DNA from: Peribacillus kribbensis DSM 17871
GTDB lineage: Bacteria > Bacillota > Bacilli > Bacillales > DSM-1321
Direction of reading: 5' to 3'
DNA: 64,000 nucleotides
NCBI RefSeq assembly: GCF_000430765.1
Contig: NZ_AUMQ01000022.1
Coordinates: forward strand, 124,001 to 188,000
Shown here: positions 1 to 11,488 of the stretch, piece by piece
How the letters are laid out: every line of letters begins with the position of its first letter
How positions within the stretch are numbered: the stretch's first letter is position 1
Translations under genes and position numbers: made by a program
Notes under the pieces: model-generated
Told to the model about the DNA's origin: nothing
The model's database searches: none
What the model saw: only the letters and a program-made list of their open reading frames with translations

Positions 1-617
1 GAAAGGTCGGTACCTTCGCGCTTGACGTCTGCTTTGCCTAATGGAATGGTATATTCTTCTTCAGGCACTTCCTCACGGAAAGCACGGTACAGCTTTAAGT
101 GCTCAAGGAAGATGACAGGATCGTTATCACGGATGGATGAAATGAGAAGTCCCTTTGCATCATAAGGTGTTGATGGCACAACCACTTTCAGGCCTGGTGT
201 CTGGACCATAAGTCCTTCAAGGCTGTCTGAATGCAATTCTGGTGTATGAACACCGCCGCCAAATGGAGAACGGACAGTAATAGGCATATTGTAGCGTCCG
301 CCTGAACGATAGCGCATACGTGACATCTGGCCTGCAATGGAATCCATTACTTCGAATACAAATCCAAAGAATTGGATCTCAGGTACAGGACGGAATCCTT
401 GAAGGGCAAGACCGATAGAAAGTCCTCCGATTCCAGACTCTGCAAGCGGGGTATCAAAAACTTTATCTTCTCCGAATTCCTTCTGAAGTCCGTCAGTTAC
501 CCGGAATACACCACCGTTAACTCCGATGTCTTCCCCAAATAATAATACATTCGGATCGTTTTTAAGTTCATTGCGCAATGCATCATTGATTGCTTGAACC
601 ATTGTCATTTGAGCCAT
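1..617 (-). CDS. pdhB: Pyruvate dehydrogenase E1 component subunit beta (3' end cut by window)
   Basis: The N-terminal 205 or so residues of the E1 beta subunit, which with E1 alpha decarboxylates pyruvate and passes the acetyl group to lipoyl-E2 in the cytoplasmic pyruvate dehydrogenase complex. The reading frame begins [18 protein letters not shown], the familiar start of Bacillus PdhB, and carries the stretch [10 protein letters not shown] typical of transketolase-like beta subunits. The start codon lies only three bases after the pdhA stop, so the two subunits are translationally coupled. The rest of the gene, and presumably the E2 and E3 genes, lie beyond position 1. Confidence 0.95.
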   Translation of the reverse strand, partial: MAQMTMVQAINDALRNELKNDPNVLLFGEDIGVNGGVFRVTDGLQKEFGEDKVFDTPLAESGIGGLSIGLALQGFRPVPEIQFFGFVFEVMDSIAGQMSRMRYRSGGRYNMPITVRSPFGGGVHTPELHSDSLEGLMVQTPGLKVVVPSTPYDAKGLLISSIRDNDPVIFLEHLKLYRAFREEVPEEEYTIPLGKADVKREGTDL

Positions 618-620
618 GGC

Positions 621-2430
<1,810 letters not shown>

Positions 2431-2467
2431 AAAAAGGTTCGGAATCAGTATATTCCGAACCTTTTTT
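2431..2467 (-). terminator. Intrinsic terminator of ykyA
   Basis: Inverted repeat of about 15 bp, AAAAAGGTTCGGAAT against ATTCCGAACCTTTTT, with a six-base loop. T-runs on both sides make it usable in either direction. It lies directly after the ykyA stop on the minus strand. Confidence 0.85.
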
Positions 2468-2486
2468 GGATTATTTTCAGGGCACA

Positions 2487-3143
2487 TCAATTGCTCTTAG
2501 ATTCGATGGCTTTAAGCAAATCATCCCTGCTGTTGTTGAAATCGGCCGTTAATTTGTTGAAGTTTTCATTCTCCTGTTTTACCTGGTCATACAATCCATT
2601 ATTTTTCTGGATCTGCGACTGCAGTTCTTCTGCTTTTAAATCCTTTTTCTTCAGCATCCTATAAAGTGTCTCATCCTGGGATAAACTTTCCTTATAAACT
2701 TGCACCAGCCTGCTGTGGCTCATGTACCTGTCCTTCATTAGCGTGAATACACGCTCTGTATTTTTCTTGATTTTTTTGTCTTCCATTTGCGGCTTGTTCT
2801 CCTTAAGGTTTTCAAACTCCTTTTGCGACTTGCCGAACATCTTGTTTTCCTTGTCAATCTCTTTTCTGCGAAGTGAAAGATTGTCGAGGGCCTGATCCGA
2901 CAGCTTTGTAATCGCGGCATAATCCTTCATGTCTAGTTGTATAATTTGATTATAGAGGCCGTTTTCCTTTTTTTCTAAATCTGCCAGTGTACTTTGTTCC
3001 TTTGAAAACCCGCTTTCAGCAGATTGGATTTTCCCAAACGCCTCATGGACCTTCTCCTCAGCATTTCCACCGCCCATGCATCCGCTGAGGAGCAATCCTG
3101 CCGTCAAGGCAATCGTTATGCTTTTTAAAGTTTTTTTCTGCAT
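2487..3143 (-). CDS. ykyA: YkyA-family lipoprotein
   Basis: Predicted membrane-anchored lipoprotein of 218 residues. The signal peptide runs from MQKKTLKS through a hydrophobic core to the lipobox LLSGC, which puts the lipidated cysteine near residue 22. The rest is highly charged and predicted alpha-helical or coiled coil, as in the YkyA family of putative cell-wall-binding proteins. I chose the ATG at 3143, because GGAGGG lies about eight bases upstream; a seven-codon upstream extension has nothing to support it. In B. subtilis ykyA also lies between def and pdhA. Its biochemical role is unknown. Confidence 0.85.
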   Translation of the reverse strand: MQKKTLKSITIALTAGLLLSGCMGGGNAEEKVHEAFGKIQSAESGFSKEQSTLADLEKKENGLYNQIIQLDMKDYAAITKLSDQALDNLSLRRKEIDKENKMFGKSQKEFENLKENKPQMEDKKIKKNTERVFTLMKDRYMSHSRLVQVYKESLSQDETLYRMLKKKDLKAEELQSQIQKNNGLYDQVKQENENFNKLTADFNNSRDDLLKAIESKSN

Positions 3144-3448
3144 GCCCCTTTCCCTCCCTGTCATTTAAATATCGAATTATGTACCCGTCATTATGTATGA
3201 TGCTGCACCCAAGATCCACTCCAAGGTAATCTTTTTAGGTTCAGCCCTATTATAGCATTCCGCAGATAAAAATTAGGTGGACATCCTTTTTACTGGGCGA
3301 TAGCCTGCACATAAGGACTATACGTGCATAGGCTATAGTAAACCTGATGATGATTCATAGCTCTCTATTCCTTGAATCAGCCTCATTTAAACCTGGATGA
3401 AGGCAAAGAATCAATGATCAGGCGATAAAAAGACAGGAGGAATTTCTT
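3144..3448. other. Short intergenic region, partly palindromic
   Basis: No gene seen. Positions 3300-3338 contain an imperfect inverted repeat, TAGCCTGCAC against GTGCATAGGCTA, with no T-tract. This may be a control element of the sporulation-type micro-gene that follows. Confidence 0.35.
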
Positions 3449-3592
3449 ATGTACGGTTTTGGCGGATATGGATATGGCGGATGCTGCTATCCGGTTGCTT
3501 ATGGAAGATGCGGTGGATTCGGAAGAGGCTTCGCTTTACTTGTAGTTCTATTTATATTGCTGATCATCGTGGGTGCATGCTTCCCATTTTAA
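3449..3592 (+). CDS. YjcZ-family small sporulation-type membrane protein
   Basis: A 47-residue protein with the layout of the YjcZ family seen in many Bacilli. The N-terminus is rich in glycine, tyrosine and cysteine ([16 protein letters not shown]), followed by one hydrophobic helix, [18 protein letters not shown], ending at the C-terminus. AGGAGG lies eight bases before the ATG. Family members are described as sporulation-associated and membrane-bound, without a known biochemical function. A hairpin follows at 3618. Confidence 0.85.
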   Translation: MYGFGGYGYGGCCYPVAYGRCGGFGRGFALLVVLFILLIIVGACFPF

Positions 3593-3617
3593 TAAGTCTC
3601 ATTTACAATAATCATGC

Positions 3618-3655
3618 GCGGTCCGAGAGTCATTACTCGGACCGCATACGCTTTT
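3618..3655 (+). terminator. Hairpin terminator after the YjcZ-like gene
   Basis: Perfect 10-bp stem GCGGTCCGAG / CTCGGACCGC with an eight-base loop, followed by only a short T-run (CTTTT). Confidence 0.65.
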
Positions 3656-3739
3656 AAACCTCTTAATCGGTTAACTTTTACAAATTTATTTGCTACACTA
3701 TTACTACATATTTTTGCCTTAGTTTTAGGGGGGAACAAA

Positions 3740-4291
3740 ATGATTACAATGAAAGACATCATCAGGGAAGGGCATCCTGCGCTTAGAGAAGTCGCAAAAA
3801 ACGTAGAGCTCCCTGCCTCTGAAGAAGATAAAGCTACACTAAAGGAAATGATGGAATATATAGAAAACAGCCAAAATCCTGAAACTGCTGAAAAGTACGG
3901 ACTCCGTCCAGGCATTGGTCTTGCAGCTCCGCAAATCAATGTCAGCAAAAGAATGATTGCCGTGAAGGTACCCGACGAGAAAGGCGGTGTCATCAGCCAG
4001 GCTCTGTTCAACCCAAAGATTGTAAGCCATTCCGTGGAAAAGAGCTACTTAACCTCCGGTGAGGGCTGCTTGTCCGTTGACCGTGAAATTCCTGGCTATG
4101 TTCCAAGATATGCCCGCATCACAGTAGAAGGAACCAGCCTTGAAGGGGAAAAAATAAAACTCCGCCTAAAGGGCCTGCCAGCTGTTTGCTTCCAGCATGA
4201 GATTGATCATTTAAATGGAATTATGTTCTACGATCATATAAATCCGTCCAATCCATTTGCAGCTATCGATGGCATTGCGATCGAGCGCTAA
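3740..4291 (+). CDS. def: Peptide deformylase
   Basis: Removes the formyl group from N-terminal formylmethionine of nascent proteins in the cytoplasm. All three signature motifs are present in order: [13 protein letters not shown] (metal-binding Cys) and HEIDH (two metal-binding His and the catalytic Glu). The 183-residue length fits the DefB-type enzyme of B. subtilis. The start follows a run of six G residues, an adequate Shine-Dalgarno; the open frame extends upstream, but that part overlaps the preceding terminator. A strong terminator follows. Confidence 0.96.
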   Translation: MITMKDIIREGHPALREVAKNVELPASEEDKATLKEMMEYIENSQNPETAEKYGLRPGIGLAAPQINVSKRMIAVKVPDEKGGVISQALFNPKIVSHSVEKSYLTSGEGCLSVDREIPGYVPRYARITVEGTSLEGEKIKLRLKGLPAVCFQHEIDHLNGIMFYDHINPSNPFAAIDGIAIER

Positions 4292-4301
4292 TGGTATCTT
4301 C

Positions 4302-4334
4302 GGCCCCCATAATTACCGGGGGCCTCTTTTTTTG
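4302..4334 (+). terminator. Intrinsic terminator of def
   Basis: GC-rich stem GGCCCCC / GGGGGCC followed by CTCTTTTTTT. Confidence 0.92.
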
Positions 4335-4525
4335 GATTTCCATCCTGCCCCTCCCCTCCCAATTTTGAATGTTCACTCTTTTATAAATTCCAAAAACATC
4401 CTTATTATTTTTATGCCAGAACGCATAACATACTAGAAATGACTCTATTATTTCCCCTCAAGTAAAAAGTTTTGTTTAATTCCGTGGATACATCAGGTAA
4501 TATTATAAGTAAGGAGTGATCCGCC

Positions 4526-4597
4526 ATGCTAAAACGATTGCGCAGAAAGCTTGCCGAACAGTGGAAGGATTTACTTAGAAAAAAAACAATTGCATAA
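4526..4597 (+). CDS. 23-residue basic amphipathic peptide, unknown
   Basis: A tiny open frame with an unusually good ribosome site (AAGGAGTGAT, ATG five to seven bases on) and its own intrinsic terminator 15 bases after the stop. The product begins MLKRLRRKLAEQWKDLL and ends RKKTIA. It has nine Lys/Arg against two acidic residues, one Trp, and leucines spaced to give an amphipathic helix. I do not recognise the family. It could be a membrane-active or regulatory peptide, or a leader. The signals around it are too good to ignore, but the product is too short for certainty. Confidence 0.55.
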   Translation: MLKRLRRKLAEQWKDLLRKKTIA

Positions 4598-4612
4598 AAC
4601 TTTTTAAAAAAA

Positions 4613-4645
4613 AGCCCTTCAAAACTTGCGAAGGGCTCTTTCCTT
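4613..4645 (+). terminator. Intrinsic terminator after the 23-residue peptide
   Basis: Eight-bp stem AGCCCTTC / GAAGGGCT, then CTTTCCTT. A-rich upstream flank. Confidence 0.85.
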
Positions 4646-4869
4646 ATTGTAAAGTACTTTAGTATATATAAAATTCTGCGTTTAAATATTTTCGCAGTGA
4701 AAATAATTGTAAAACATGAAAAATTCCCTTTTTTTCTATATAATATACATAATGATGTGAGTTTCGGAAAAATTGGGTTCTCCCCTGATGCATGAGGGAA
4801 GAAAATGACGGTACGAAGCAAATAATATTTATTAAATATATTAAAATAAGGATGTTAGGAGAGAAGGAA

Positions 4870-5079
4870 ATGATTTTTAAAGTATACTATCAAGAATCAG
4901 CAAGTGAGGTTCCTGTACGTGAAATGACAAAAACTCTTTATGTAGAGGGAGAATCTAAGCGGGAAGTCATCCGTAAGATATCTGAAAGAAACCATAATAT
5001 TCAATTTGTCGAAGAGATAAGCGGAAATTATCTTAATTATGAAAAGCAGAATGAAGATTTTAAAGTATTGGAGCTATGA
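4870..5079 (+). CDS. rpoY: RNA polymerase epsilon subunit
   Basis: A 69-residue small subunit of Firmicute RNA polymerase (formerly YkzG). The sequence matches the family from end to end: MIFKVYYQ at the start, the VPVRE segment, a central EGES helix, and the C-terminal FKVLEL. The ATG follows GGAGAGAAGG. The stop is six bases before rnjA, so the two are co-transcribed, as in B. subtilis. Confidence 0.95.
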   Translation: MIFKVYYQESASEVPVREMTKTLYVEGESKREVIRKISERNHNIQFVEEISGNYLNYEKQNEDFKVLEL

Positions 5080-5085
5080 TGATTT

Positions 5086-6753
5086 ATGAAATTTGTAAAA
5101 AATGACCAGACAGCTGTATTCGCTTTAGGCGGACTGGGTGAAATCGGAAAAAACACATATGCTGTTCAATTCCAGGATGAAATCATATTGATAGATGCAG
5201 GTATAAAGTTTCCTGAGGACGAATTGCTTGGAATCGATTACGTGATTCCTGATTATACGTACCTGGTTAAAAACGAAGATAAGATTAAAGGACTATTTGT
5301 TACGCACGGGCACGAAGACCACATCGGGGGGATTCCTTATCTCCTGAAACAGATCAACATTCCTGTCTATGGCGGCAAGCTGGCCCTTGGCCTGATAAAA
5401 AATAAACTGGAAGAACACGGCCTGCTCAGGCAGACCAAGCTGATTGAGTTCAAGGAAGACGATGTAATCAAGTTCCGTAAAACTTCTGTTACCTTCTTCC
5501 GGACCACTCACAGCATTCCAGATTCTTACGGGATCGTTGTAAAAACACCAAACGGACAAATTGTCCATACAGGAGATTTCAAATTTGACTTCACTCCTGT
5601 TGGCGAACCTGCCAACCTTACCAAAATGGCTGAAATCGGAAAAGAAGGCGTCCTGTGCCTCCTTTCAGACAGCACCAACAGTGAAATTCCTAATTTCACC
5701 ATGTCCGAGCGCCGGGTTGGGGACAGCATTCAGGATATCTTCCGTAAAGTAGACGGCCGTGTTATTTTTGCTACGTTCGCTTCCAATATACACCGCCTTC
5801 AGCAGGTTATTGAGGCTGCTGTGGAGCATGGACGCAAAGTCGCCGTTTTCGGACGAAGCATGGAAGCCGCAATCGATATTGGTCAGGACCTTGGCTATAT
5901 CAATTGCCCGAAGGATACCTTTATTGATGCTGCATCCATAAACCGTCTGCCCGCAAACAGGGTGACCATTTTATGTACAGGCAGCCAGGGTGAGCCGATG
6001 GCGGCTCTTTCAAGGATCGCTAATGGCACACACCGTCAGATTCAAATCATTCCTGGAGATACAGTCGTCTTTTCATCATCACCTATCCCAGGGAATAATA
6101 TCAGTGTTTCCCGTACCATTAACATGCTTTCCCGTGCAGGAGCGGAAGTCATCCATGGTCCTCTTAGTGACATCCATACTTCAGGGCATGGCGGCCAGGA
6201 GGAGCAAAAGCTGATGCTTCGCCTGATCAAGCCGAAATTTTTCATGCCGATCCACGGTGAGTATAGAATGCAGAAAATGCATGTAAAGCTTGCTGTCGAC
6301 TGCGGAGTCCAAGAGGAAAACTGCTTTATTATGGATAACGGCGAAGTCCTTGCCCTCAGCGAGGATAAAGCAGCCGTCGCAGGAAAGATTCCTTCCGGAA
6401 ATGTCTATATCGATGGAAGCGGAATTGGAGATATCGGCAACATCGTATTAAGAGACCGCCGTATTCTTTCAGAGGAAGGCCTTGTAGTGGTTGTCGTGAG
6501 CATCAATATGAAAGACTTTAAGATTTCTGCCGGTCCTGATCTCATTTCCAGAGGATTTGTCTATATGAGGGAATCTGGAGATCTAATCAATGACGCCCAG
6601 AGCCTTATTGCCAAACACTTGAATAAAGTAATGGAAAGAAAAACAACACAGTGGTCAGAAATTAAAAATGAAATAACTGACACGCTTGCTCCGTTCCTTT
6701 ATGAAAAAACAAAGCGCAGACCGATGATCCTTCCTATTATTATGGAAGTATAA
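5086..6753 (+). CDS. rnjA: Ribonuclease J1
   Basis: Metallo-beta-lactamase/beta-CASP ribonuclease with 5'-3' exonuclease and endonuclease activity, central to mRNA turnover and 16S rRNA 5' maturation. The zinc motif [10 protein letters not shown] lies near residues 73-82. The later metal ligands in HTGDFKFD and the beta-CASP motif in STNSE are present, as is HTSGHGG. Length 555 residues, as in B. subtilis. Translation begins [16 protein letters not shown]. It shares an operon with rpoY and ends at a strong terminator. Confidence 0.97.
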   Translation: MKFVKNDQTAVFALGGLGEIGKNTYAVQFQDEIILIDAGIKFPEDELLGIDYVIPDYTYLVKNEDKIKGLFVTHGHEDHIGGIPYLLKQINIPVYGGKLALGLIKNKLEEHGLLRQTKLIEFKEDDVIKFRKTSVTFFRTTHSIPDSYGIVVKTPNGQIVHTGDFKFDFTPVGEPANLTKMAEIGKEGVLCLLSDSTNSEIPNFTMSERRVGDSIQDIFRKVDGRVIFATFASNIHRLQQVIEAAVEHGRKVAVFGRSMEAAIDIGQDLGYINCPKDTFIDAASINRLPANRVTILCTGSQGEPMAALSRIANGTHRQIQIIPGDTVVFSSSPIPGNNISVSRTINMLSRAGAEVIHGPLSDIHTSGHGGQEEQKLMLRLIKPKFFMPIHGEYRMQKMHVKLAVDCGVQEENCFIMDNGEVLALSEDKAAVAGKIPSGNVYIDGSGIGDIGNIVLRDRRILSEEGLVVVVVSINMKDFKISAGPDLISRGFVYMRESGDLINDAQSLIAKHLNKVMERKTTQWSEIKNEITDTLAPFLYEKTKRRPMILPIIMEV

Positions 6754-6757
6754 AAGG

Positions 6758-6787
6758 AGACCCCCATCAGTAGATGGGGGTCTTTTA
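6758..6787 (+). terminator. Intrinsic terminator of rpoY-rnjA
   Basis: Perfect 11-bp stem AGACCCCCATC / GATGGGGGTCT with an AGTA loop and trailing TTTT. Confidence 0.93.
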
Positions 6788-6796
6788 CTGCATGTA

Positions 6797-7085
6797 AGGT
6801 GTCTGCTTTTCAATTAGTCCAATTGGCTATTAAGATTGATTTTTCATAGTTCCTCAATTATTTGAAAAGCACCGTTCTCCGCTTTTCGTGGTGTCCAGCT
6901 CCAAGCTGAGACCCTCGAGTCATAAGCCAATCAGACCATGGGAAGAAAAGCGCTTCCCACGTTCTGCTCGTCTTATGCTTGTCGGGTCTCTGCTTTTCAA
7001 TAAGACGGGCTTTTAAATTAATTGTACTTCATCAATGTTCTCTATATATTTTTAATTTGAAAAGCACCGTTCTTCGCTTTTCGCT
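6797..7085. repeat. Interspersed intergenic repeat, copy 1
   Basis: The reverse complement of this segment recurs at about 14860-15410. Shared blocks, in order, are AAGGTGTCTGCTTTTCAATTAG, then AAAGCACCGTTCTCCGC, GAGACCCTCGAGTCATAAGCC and TTCCCACGTTCTGCTCGTC-like arms. The central part folds on itself, with CATGGGAAG facing CTTCCCACG. Such hairpin-rich elements are common between Bacillus genes. It fills the gap between the convergent rnjA and ktrC genes and encodes nothing. Confidence 0.75.
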
Positions 7086-7742
7086 TTAATTCACTTTTTT
7101 TTCAAATGCGGTGATGTCTTTGTCGGCTCCGATTACGATGAGGATGTCTTCTTCCTGGATGTAATCTTCGGCGCTTGGGGAGACGATGATATCTTTGTTT
7201 CGTTTGATGGCAACGATATTAAGGCCGTATTGTGCCCGAACATTCATTTCTACTATGGAATGGCCGGCGATTTTCTTTCCTGCTTTGATTTCGACGATGG
7301 AATGTTCGTCAGATACGGCAAGATAGTCAAGGACACTTGTGTGGACCATGCTGTGGGCAATTCTTTTGCCCATATCCCTTTCAGGGTGGACAATTTTGTG
7401 TGCACCGATTTTTTTCAGGACTTTTTCATGATAATCATTCTGTGCTTTGACCGTTATACTTGAGACTCCAAGCTCATTGAGGATAAGGGTGGTTAGTATG
7501 CTGGATTGGATATTGTCTCCGATCGCTACAATTACGTGATCGAAATTGCGTATGCCAAGGCTCTTTAACACTGCTTCATCCGTAGTATCGCCGACTACGG
7601 CATGCGAGGCAATATTGGCGAATTCGTTGACTCTTTCTTCATCTATATCGATTGCAAGTACATTCATTCCCTGTTCGGACAATTCCCGGCAGATGCTGCC
7701 TCCGAAGCGCCCCAGGCCGATAATGGCAAACTCTTTCTTCAA
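7086..7742 (-). CDS. ktrC: K+ uptake regulatory subunit KtrC (RCK domains)
   Basis: Cytoplasmic gating ring of a Ktr potassium channel. The N-terminal RCK_N Rossmann fold starts with the dinucleotide motif IIGLGRFGGSI, followed by IDIDEE. The hinge HIVHPERDM-like region and an RCK_C domain (about residues 135-218) follow; in relatives RCK_C binds c-di-AMP. 218 residues. The start is TTG with GGAGGAG eight bases upstream. Position beside rnjA is as for ktrC in B. subtilis, which separates it from the close paralogue KtrA. No membrane subunit is nearby. Confidence 0.9.
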   Translation of the reverse strand: MKKEFAIIGLGRFGGSICRELSEQGMNVLAIDIDEERVNEFANIASHAVVGDTTDEAVLKSLGIRNFDHVIVAIGDNIQSSILTTLILNELGVSSITVKAQNDYHEKVLKKIGAHKIVHPERDMGKRIAHSMVHTSVLDYLAVSDEHSIVEIKAGKKIAGHSIVEMNVRAQYGLNIVAIKRNKDIIVSPSAEDYIQEEDILIVIGADKDITAFEKKVN

Positions 7743-7854
7743 TTTATGATCTCCTCCCGAATCGATGCGTATTCTATCCCAGGCTATATGGCCGCCTTCT
7801 TATTTTACACAAAATATGAGCCTGTCTGCCAGAAAGGAACAAAACAATAGGGTA

Positions 7855-7891
7855 CAAAGAAAAAAACCGCTCTTCGAAAATAAGAGCGGCT
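7855..7891 (-). terminator. Intrinsic terminator of the ABC exporter operon
   Basis: Eight-bp stem CCGCTCTT / AAGAGCGG; on the minus strand it is followed by a run of about ten T. Confidence 0.9.
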
Positions 7892-7901
7892 GCTGGTTAG
7901 C

Positions 7902-9722
7902 CTATCCGGCATCCAGCATATTAAACTGTGCTTTCACCAGTTTATAATATTCACCTTTATGGTTCATGAGCTGTTCATGGCTTCCTGCCTCCAGGATGCT
8001 TCCCGATTTCAAGACAAATATTTTATCTGCATCCCGGATGGTTGAAAGCCTGTGTGCAATGATGATGGATGTCCTTCCATGAAGAAGTGTTTTTAGGGCT
8101 TCCTGGATCTTCATCTCAGTCTCCGTGTCGATACTGGCAGTTGCCTCATCAAGGATCAGGATTCTTGGATCTGCAAGCAGCGCTCTTGCAAAAGATAGAA
8201 GCTGCCTCTCTCCTACTGACAGGATGTTCCCTCTTTCCTGGACTTCTGTTTCATATCCATTTGGCAGCCTTTCAATAAATTCATGAGCACCGACTGATCT
8301 GGCCGCTGATCGAACTTCTTCATCGGTCGCCTCCGGATTTCCGAACCTAATGTTTTCCATGATGGTACCAGAAAAAATAAATGTATCCTGCAGGACGATG
8401 CTGATATTCCTTCTGAGGCTGGACAGGCTCACATCCCTTAAATTATACCCATCGATGGAAACAGCTCCTCCTGTTGGATCATAAAACCGGCTGATCAGAT
8501 TGGCGATGGTAGTTTTGCCGGAGCCCGTGTGACCGACGAGCGCAATCGTTTCACCGGCCTTCATTTCGAGTGAAATCCTATTTAATGCGGTTCTCTTTTT
8601 ATCATACGAAAACTCTACATCCCTAAATACGATATGCCCCTTGATTTCGCCCAATTCACGTGCATTTTCCTTTTCCGATACCAGCGGCCTCTCATCCAGA
8701 AATTCGAAGATCCGTTCAGATGAAGCCATACCAATCAGCAGCTGATTATAGACCTGGCCCATACGGGATATCGGGTCCCAAAACATACCGAGGTAAAAAG
8801 CAAACGAAACAAAAATACCTAGCGAAATGGTTCCATTTTGAATGAGGCTTGCCCCATACCAAATGAGTACGACCGTCCCCACTGCATTGGTCATTTCAAC
8901 AAGGGGACGGAACATGGCATTTTTCCTCGAGGCTGACTTCCAGCTTTCATAGTTTTCTTTGTTCACTTCATCAAAAAAAGCCATGTTTTCAGGCTCCTGT
9001 GTGAAAGCCTGGGTCACTCTGATTCCCTGTATGCTTTCATTCAGGTGAGAATTGAGCTTGGACTGCCTCAGCCTTACAATCTGCCAGCTCCTCCGGATAT
9101 TCTTTCTGAGGCTCGTGGAGATAAAGAACATAATGGGAAGAATCACCATGATGGCCAGGGTAAGCTGAGGACTTAGCGTAAAAAGAATCACGATGATTCC
9201 CAGCAATAAAACCATATCCATCATTAAATTTATAACTCCGTTTGTAAAAAGCTCCTGCAGGGAATTGATATCATTCATAATCCTGACCAGGATGGAGCCG
9301 GCCGAACGCTGATCGAAAAATCGGTGTGAAAGCGTCTGTACATGTGTGAACAACGCTTTCCTCAAGTCATAAATGATATTTTGCCCAAGATGATTCATCC
9401 ATTTCACCCTGTAAATATTGGCGATATAGGAGAGAATGTACAGGAAGGCTAAAAGGCTCACCAATCCTATCAACTGATTCATGTCTTTATTCTTTAAGGC
9501 ATGATCCAGTGTATATACCCCTATTAATGTCGGTACGATCAATTTGACAGCCGTTGTCAGCAGCACCATAAAAATGGCCTGCGGCAGAAGATTTTTTGAG
9601 TACGGCTTGATATAGCCAAGGAGCCGTATCATCTGTTCCCAGTTAAAGGGCTTTTCAATCAATTCCTCTGTAGAATAATGAAACCGTTCCAGCACCCTTG
9701 GATTTACCCGTTTTTCCTTCAT
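7902..9722 (-). CDS. yknV: ABC exporter half-transporter (YknV/YfiC-like)
   Basis: Six-helix ABC exporter fused to an ATPase domain, 606 residues. The membrane domain covers about residues 30-330 and the ATPase about 360-600. Walker A is GHTGSGKTT and Walker B is ILILDEATASID with the catalytic Glu. The signature is altered to LSVGE instead of LSGGQ. With the co-transcribed partner just upstream this predicts a heterodimer with one degenerate and one canonical ATP site, as in BmrCD-type exporters. The opening MKEKRVNPRVLERFHYS resembles B. subtilis YknV. The substrate is unknown; multidrug or lipid-linked export is typical. Confidence 0.8.
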   Translation of the reverse strand: MKEKRVNPRVLERFHYSTEELIEKPFNWEQMIRLLGYIKPYSKNLLPQAIFMVLLTTAVKLIVPTLIGVYTLDHALKNKDMNQLIGLVSLLAFLYILSYIANIYRVKWMNHLGQNIIYDLRKALFTHVQTLSHRFFDQRSAGSILVRIMNDINSLQELFTNGVINLMMDMVLLLGIIVILFTLSPQLTLAIMVILPIMFFISTSLRKNIRRSWQIVRLRQSKLNSHLNESIQGIRVTQAFTQEPENMAFFDEVNKENYESWKSASRKNAMFRPLVEMTNAVGTVVLIWYGASLIQNGTISLGIFVSFAFYLGMFWDPISRMGQVYNQLLIGMASSERIFEFLDERPLVSEKENARELGEIKGHIVFRDVEFSYDKKRTALNRISLEMKAGETIALVGHTGSGKTTIANLISRFYDPTGGAVSIDGYNLRDVSLSSLRRNISIVLQDTFIFSGTIMENIRFGNPEATDEEVRSAARSVGAHEFIERLPNGYETEVQERGNILSVGERQLLSFARALLADPRILILDEATASIDTETEMKIQEALKTLLHGRTSIIIAHRLSTIRDADKIFVLKSGSILEAGSHEQLMNHKGEYYKLVKAQFNMLDAG

Positions 9723-9736
9723 ATTGCCCCTCCCTC

Positions 9737-11488
9737 TTATCTGGATTCAAGCAGGATCTTTTCTCTATCCTGATACTGTATATTATAGATTCTTCGGTAG
9801 AGCCCCTCTTTTTCCAGAAGCTCTGAATGAGTCCCACGTTCAGCCACTTTTCCGCTGTCGAGGACCAATATTTCATCTGCATGCTTAACGGACGAAATGC
9901 GGTGCGCAATGATAAAGGTGGTACGTCCCGTCATGACCTCCTGCAGCGCTTCCTGGATCTTAAACTCAGTTTCCATATCCACGGCACTGGTAGCATCGTC
10001 CAATACCAAAATGCTTGGATTGATGCATATGGCCCTCGCAATCGCAAGCCTCTGCTTCTGTCCTCCAGAAAGGCCCATCCCCCTTTCACCCAGAATCGTA
10101 TCATACCCATCAGGCAGCTCCATAATAAAATCATGTGCCTGTGCCCTTTTGGCTGCATCTACGATTCTTTCCATAGACACGTCCGGATTGCCGTAAGAAA
10201 TGGAAGCTTTTATAGAAGAAGAAAATAAGAATGTTTCCTGCAGGACAAAACCTATGCTGCGCCTTAGGGTTTCGACGGAATAATCGGTGACCGGCTTTTT
10301 ATCGATGAGGATCTTTCCCTCCTGCGGTTCATAAAAACGGGTTAGGAGCTGCGTAATTGAGGTCTTCCCGCTTCCGGTAGGTCCAATCAGGCCGATTACC
10401 TTGCCAGGCTCTGCATGGAAGCTGATATTCGTTAAGGCGGGCTGATCTTCCTCCGTGTATCGGAGAGTAACATTCTGGAATTCTACTTCTCCATTCAACG
10501 TACCCTTCTTGATTGGCTCGGAAGCTTCTGTAACTTCTTGTTTCTTACTAAGGATCTCCAGCAGCCTTTCACCTGACGCCTTTGCCTGGGAAAACATATT
10601 AATGACAAAACCCAGGTTGACGATCGGCCAGATGATATACCAGACCAGGCTGTAAAAGGCGACTAATTCCCCCAGCTGCAGGGAGCTGCTGATCACAAGA
10701 TAGCCGCCGTAGGACAGGAGCAGGACCACTGATAAATTGCCCAGAAACTCCATTAAGGGAAAATACTTTGCCCAGATGCTGGAGGCAGCCAGGTATTGGT
10801 CTTTATAATCGCGATTGGATGAGTTAAACTTCCCTATTTCAAATTCTTCACGGGAGAGAGATTTCACTGTATTGATACCGCTTATATTTTCCTGTACATT
10901 GGTATTCAATCTTCCAAAGGACTTTCTGATTCCCCTGAAAGCCGGGTGAACGGCTTTATCGAATTTATAAACGACAATCACTAAAAAAGGAAGTGAAAGG
11001 ATCGTGACAAGCGTGAGCGGGACAGAATAAAAAAACATGACTCCGAGACTGATTCCTATCAATAAAAAGAACCGGAGCAATTCAGAAAAGCCATAGGAAA
11101 GGAAAAAGCGAAAGCCCTCAACATCCGCCGTCAGTCTTGACATCAAATCCCCGGTTTTGGCGTTATCATAATAGCGGTAAGGAAGATATTGAAGTTTTTC
11201 ATACAGGGAGTTTCGAAGTTTATAGACGGATAGAATCCCGAATATATCCCCAAAGTATTGATTTATGTATGTTGCAGAGCCCTTTACAGCCATAAGTGCA
11301 ATAAAGGATACAGCCAAGATTGGAATCCAGTTGTACTTTTTATCCATCACTACATCATCAATCGTAATCTGAAGAAGGATTGGATACAGGACTGTGATGC
11401 CCGTAACCAGGAGTAAAAAGGTAAGCGAAATAATAAAATACTTTTTGTACGGCCAATAAAACTGTTTCAGCCTTTTAAAGGTTTCCAA
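9737..11488 (-). CDS. yknU: ABC exporter half-transporter (YknU-like)
   Basis: Partner of the downstream exporter; the two genes are 14 bp apart. The membrane domain is at about residues 15-310 and the ATPase at about 335-575. Walker A is GPTGSGKTS and the signature LSGGQ is intact, but Walker B reads LVLDDATSAVD, with Asp replacing the catalytic Glu. I start it at the TTG at 11488 (583 residues), because AGGGGGA lies six bases upstream; the earlier ATG at 11506 has no ribosome site and would contain that SD as codons. The symbol is by resemblance to B. subtilis YknU; function unproven. Confidence 0.78.
   Translation of the reverse strand: METFKRLKQFYWPYKKYFIISLTFLLLVTGITVLYPILLQITIDDVVMDKKYNWIPILAVSFIALMAVKGSATYINQYFGDIFGILSVYKLRNSLYEKLQYLPYRYYDNAKTGDLMSRLTADVEGFRFFLSYGFSELLRFFLLIGISLGVMFFYSVPLTLVTILSLPFLVIVVYKFDKAVHPAFRGIRKSFGRLNTNVQENISGINTVKSLSREEFEIGKFNSSNRDYKDQYLAASSIWAKYFPLMEFLGNLSVVLLLSYGGYLVISSSLQLGELVAFYSLVWYIIWPIVNLGFVINMFSQAKASGERLLEILSKKQEVTEASEPIKKGTLNGEVEFQNVTLRYTEEDQPALTNISFHAEPGKVIGLIGPTGSGKTSITQLLTRFYEPQEGKILIDKKPVTDYSVETLRRSIGFVLQETFLFSSSIKASISYGNPDVSMERIVDAAKRAQAHDFIMELPDGYDTILGERGMGLSGGQKQRLAIARAICINPSILVLDDATSAVDMETEFKIQEALQEVMTGRTTFIIAHRISSVKHADEILVLDSGKVAERGTHSELLEKEGLYRRIYNIQYQDREKILLESR

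Noticed and set aside
4739-4744. TATAAT box upstream of rpoY as a sigma-A promoter
   Set aside because: No acceptable -35 sequence at 16-18 bp. A promoter is likely nearby but cannot be fixed from this.
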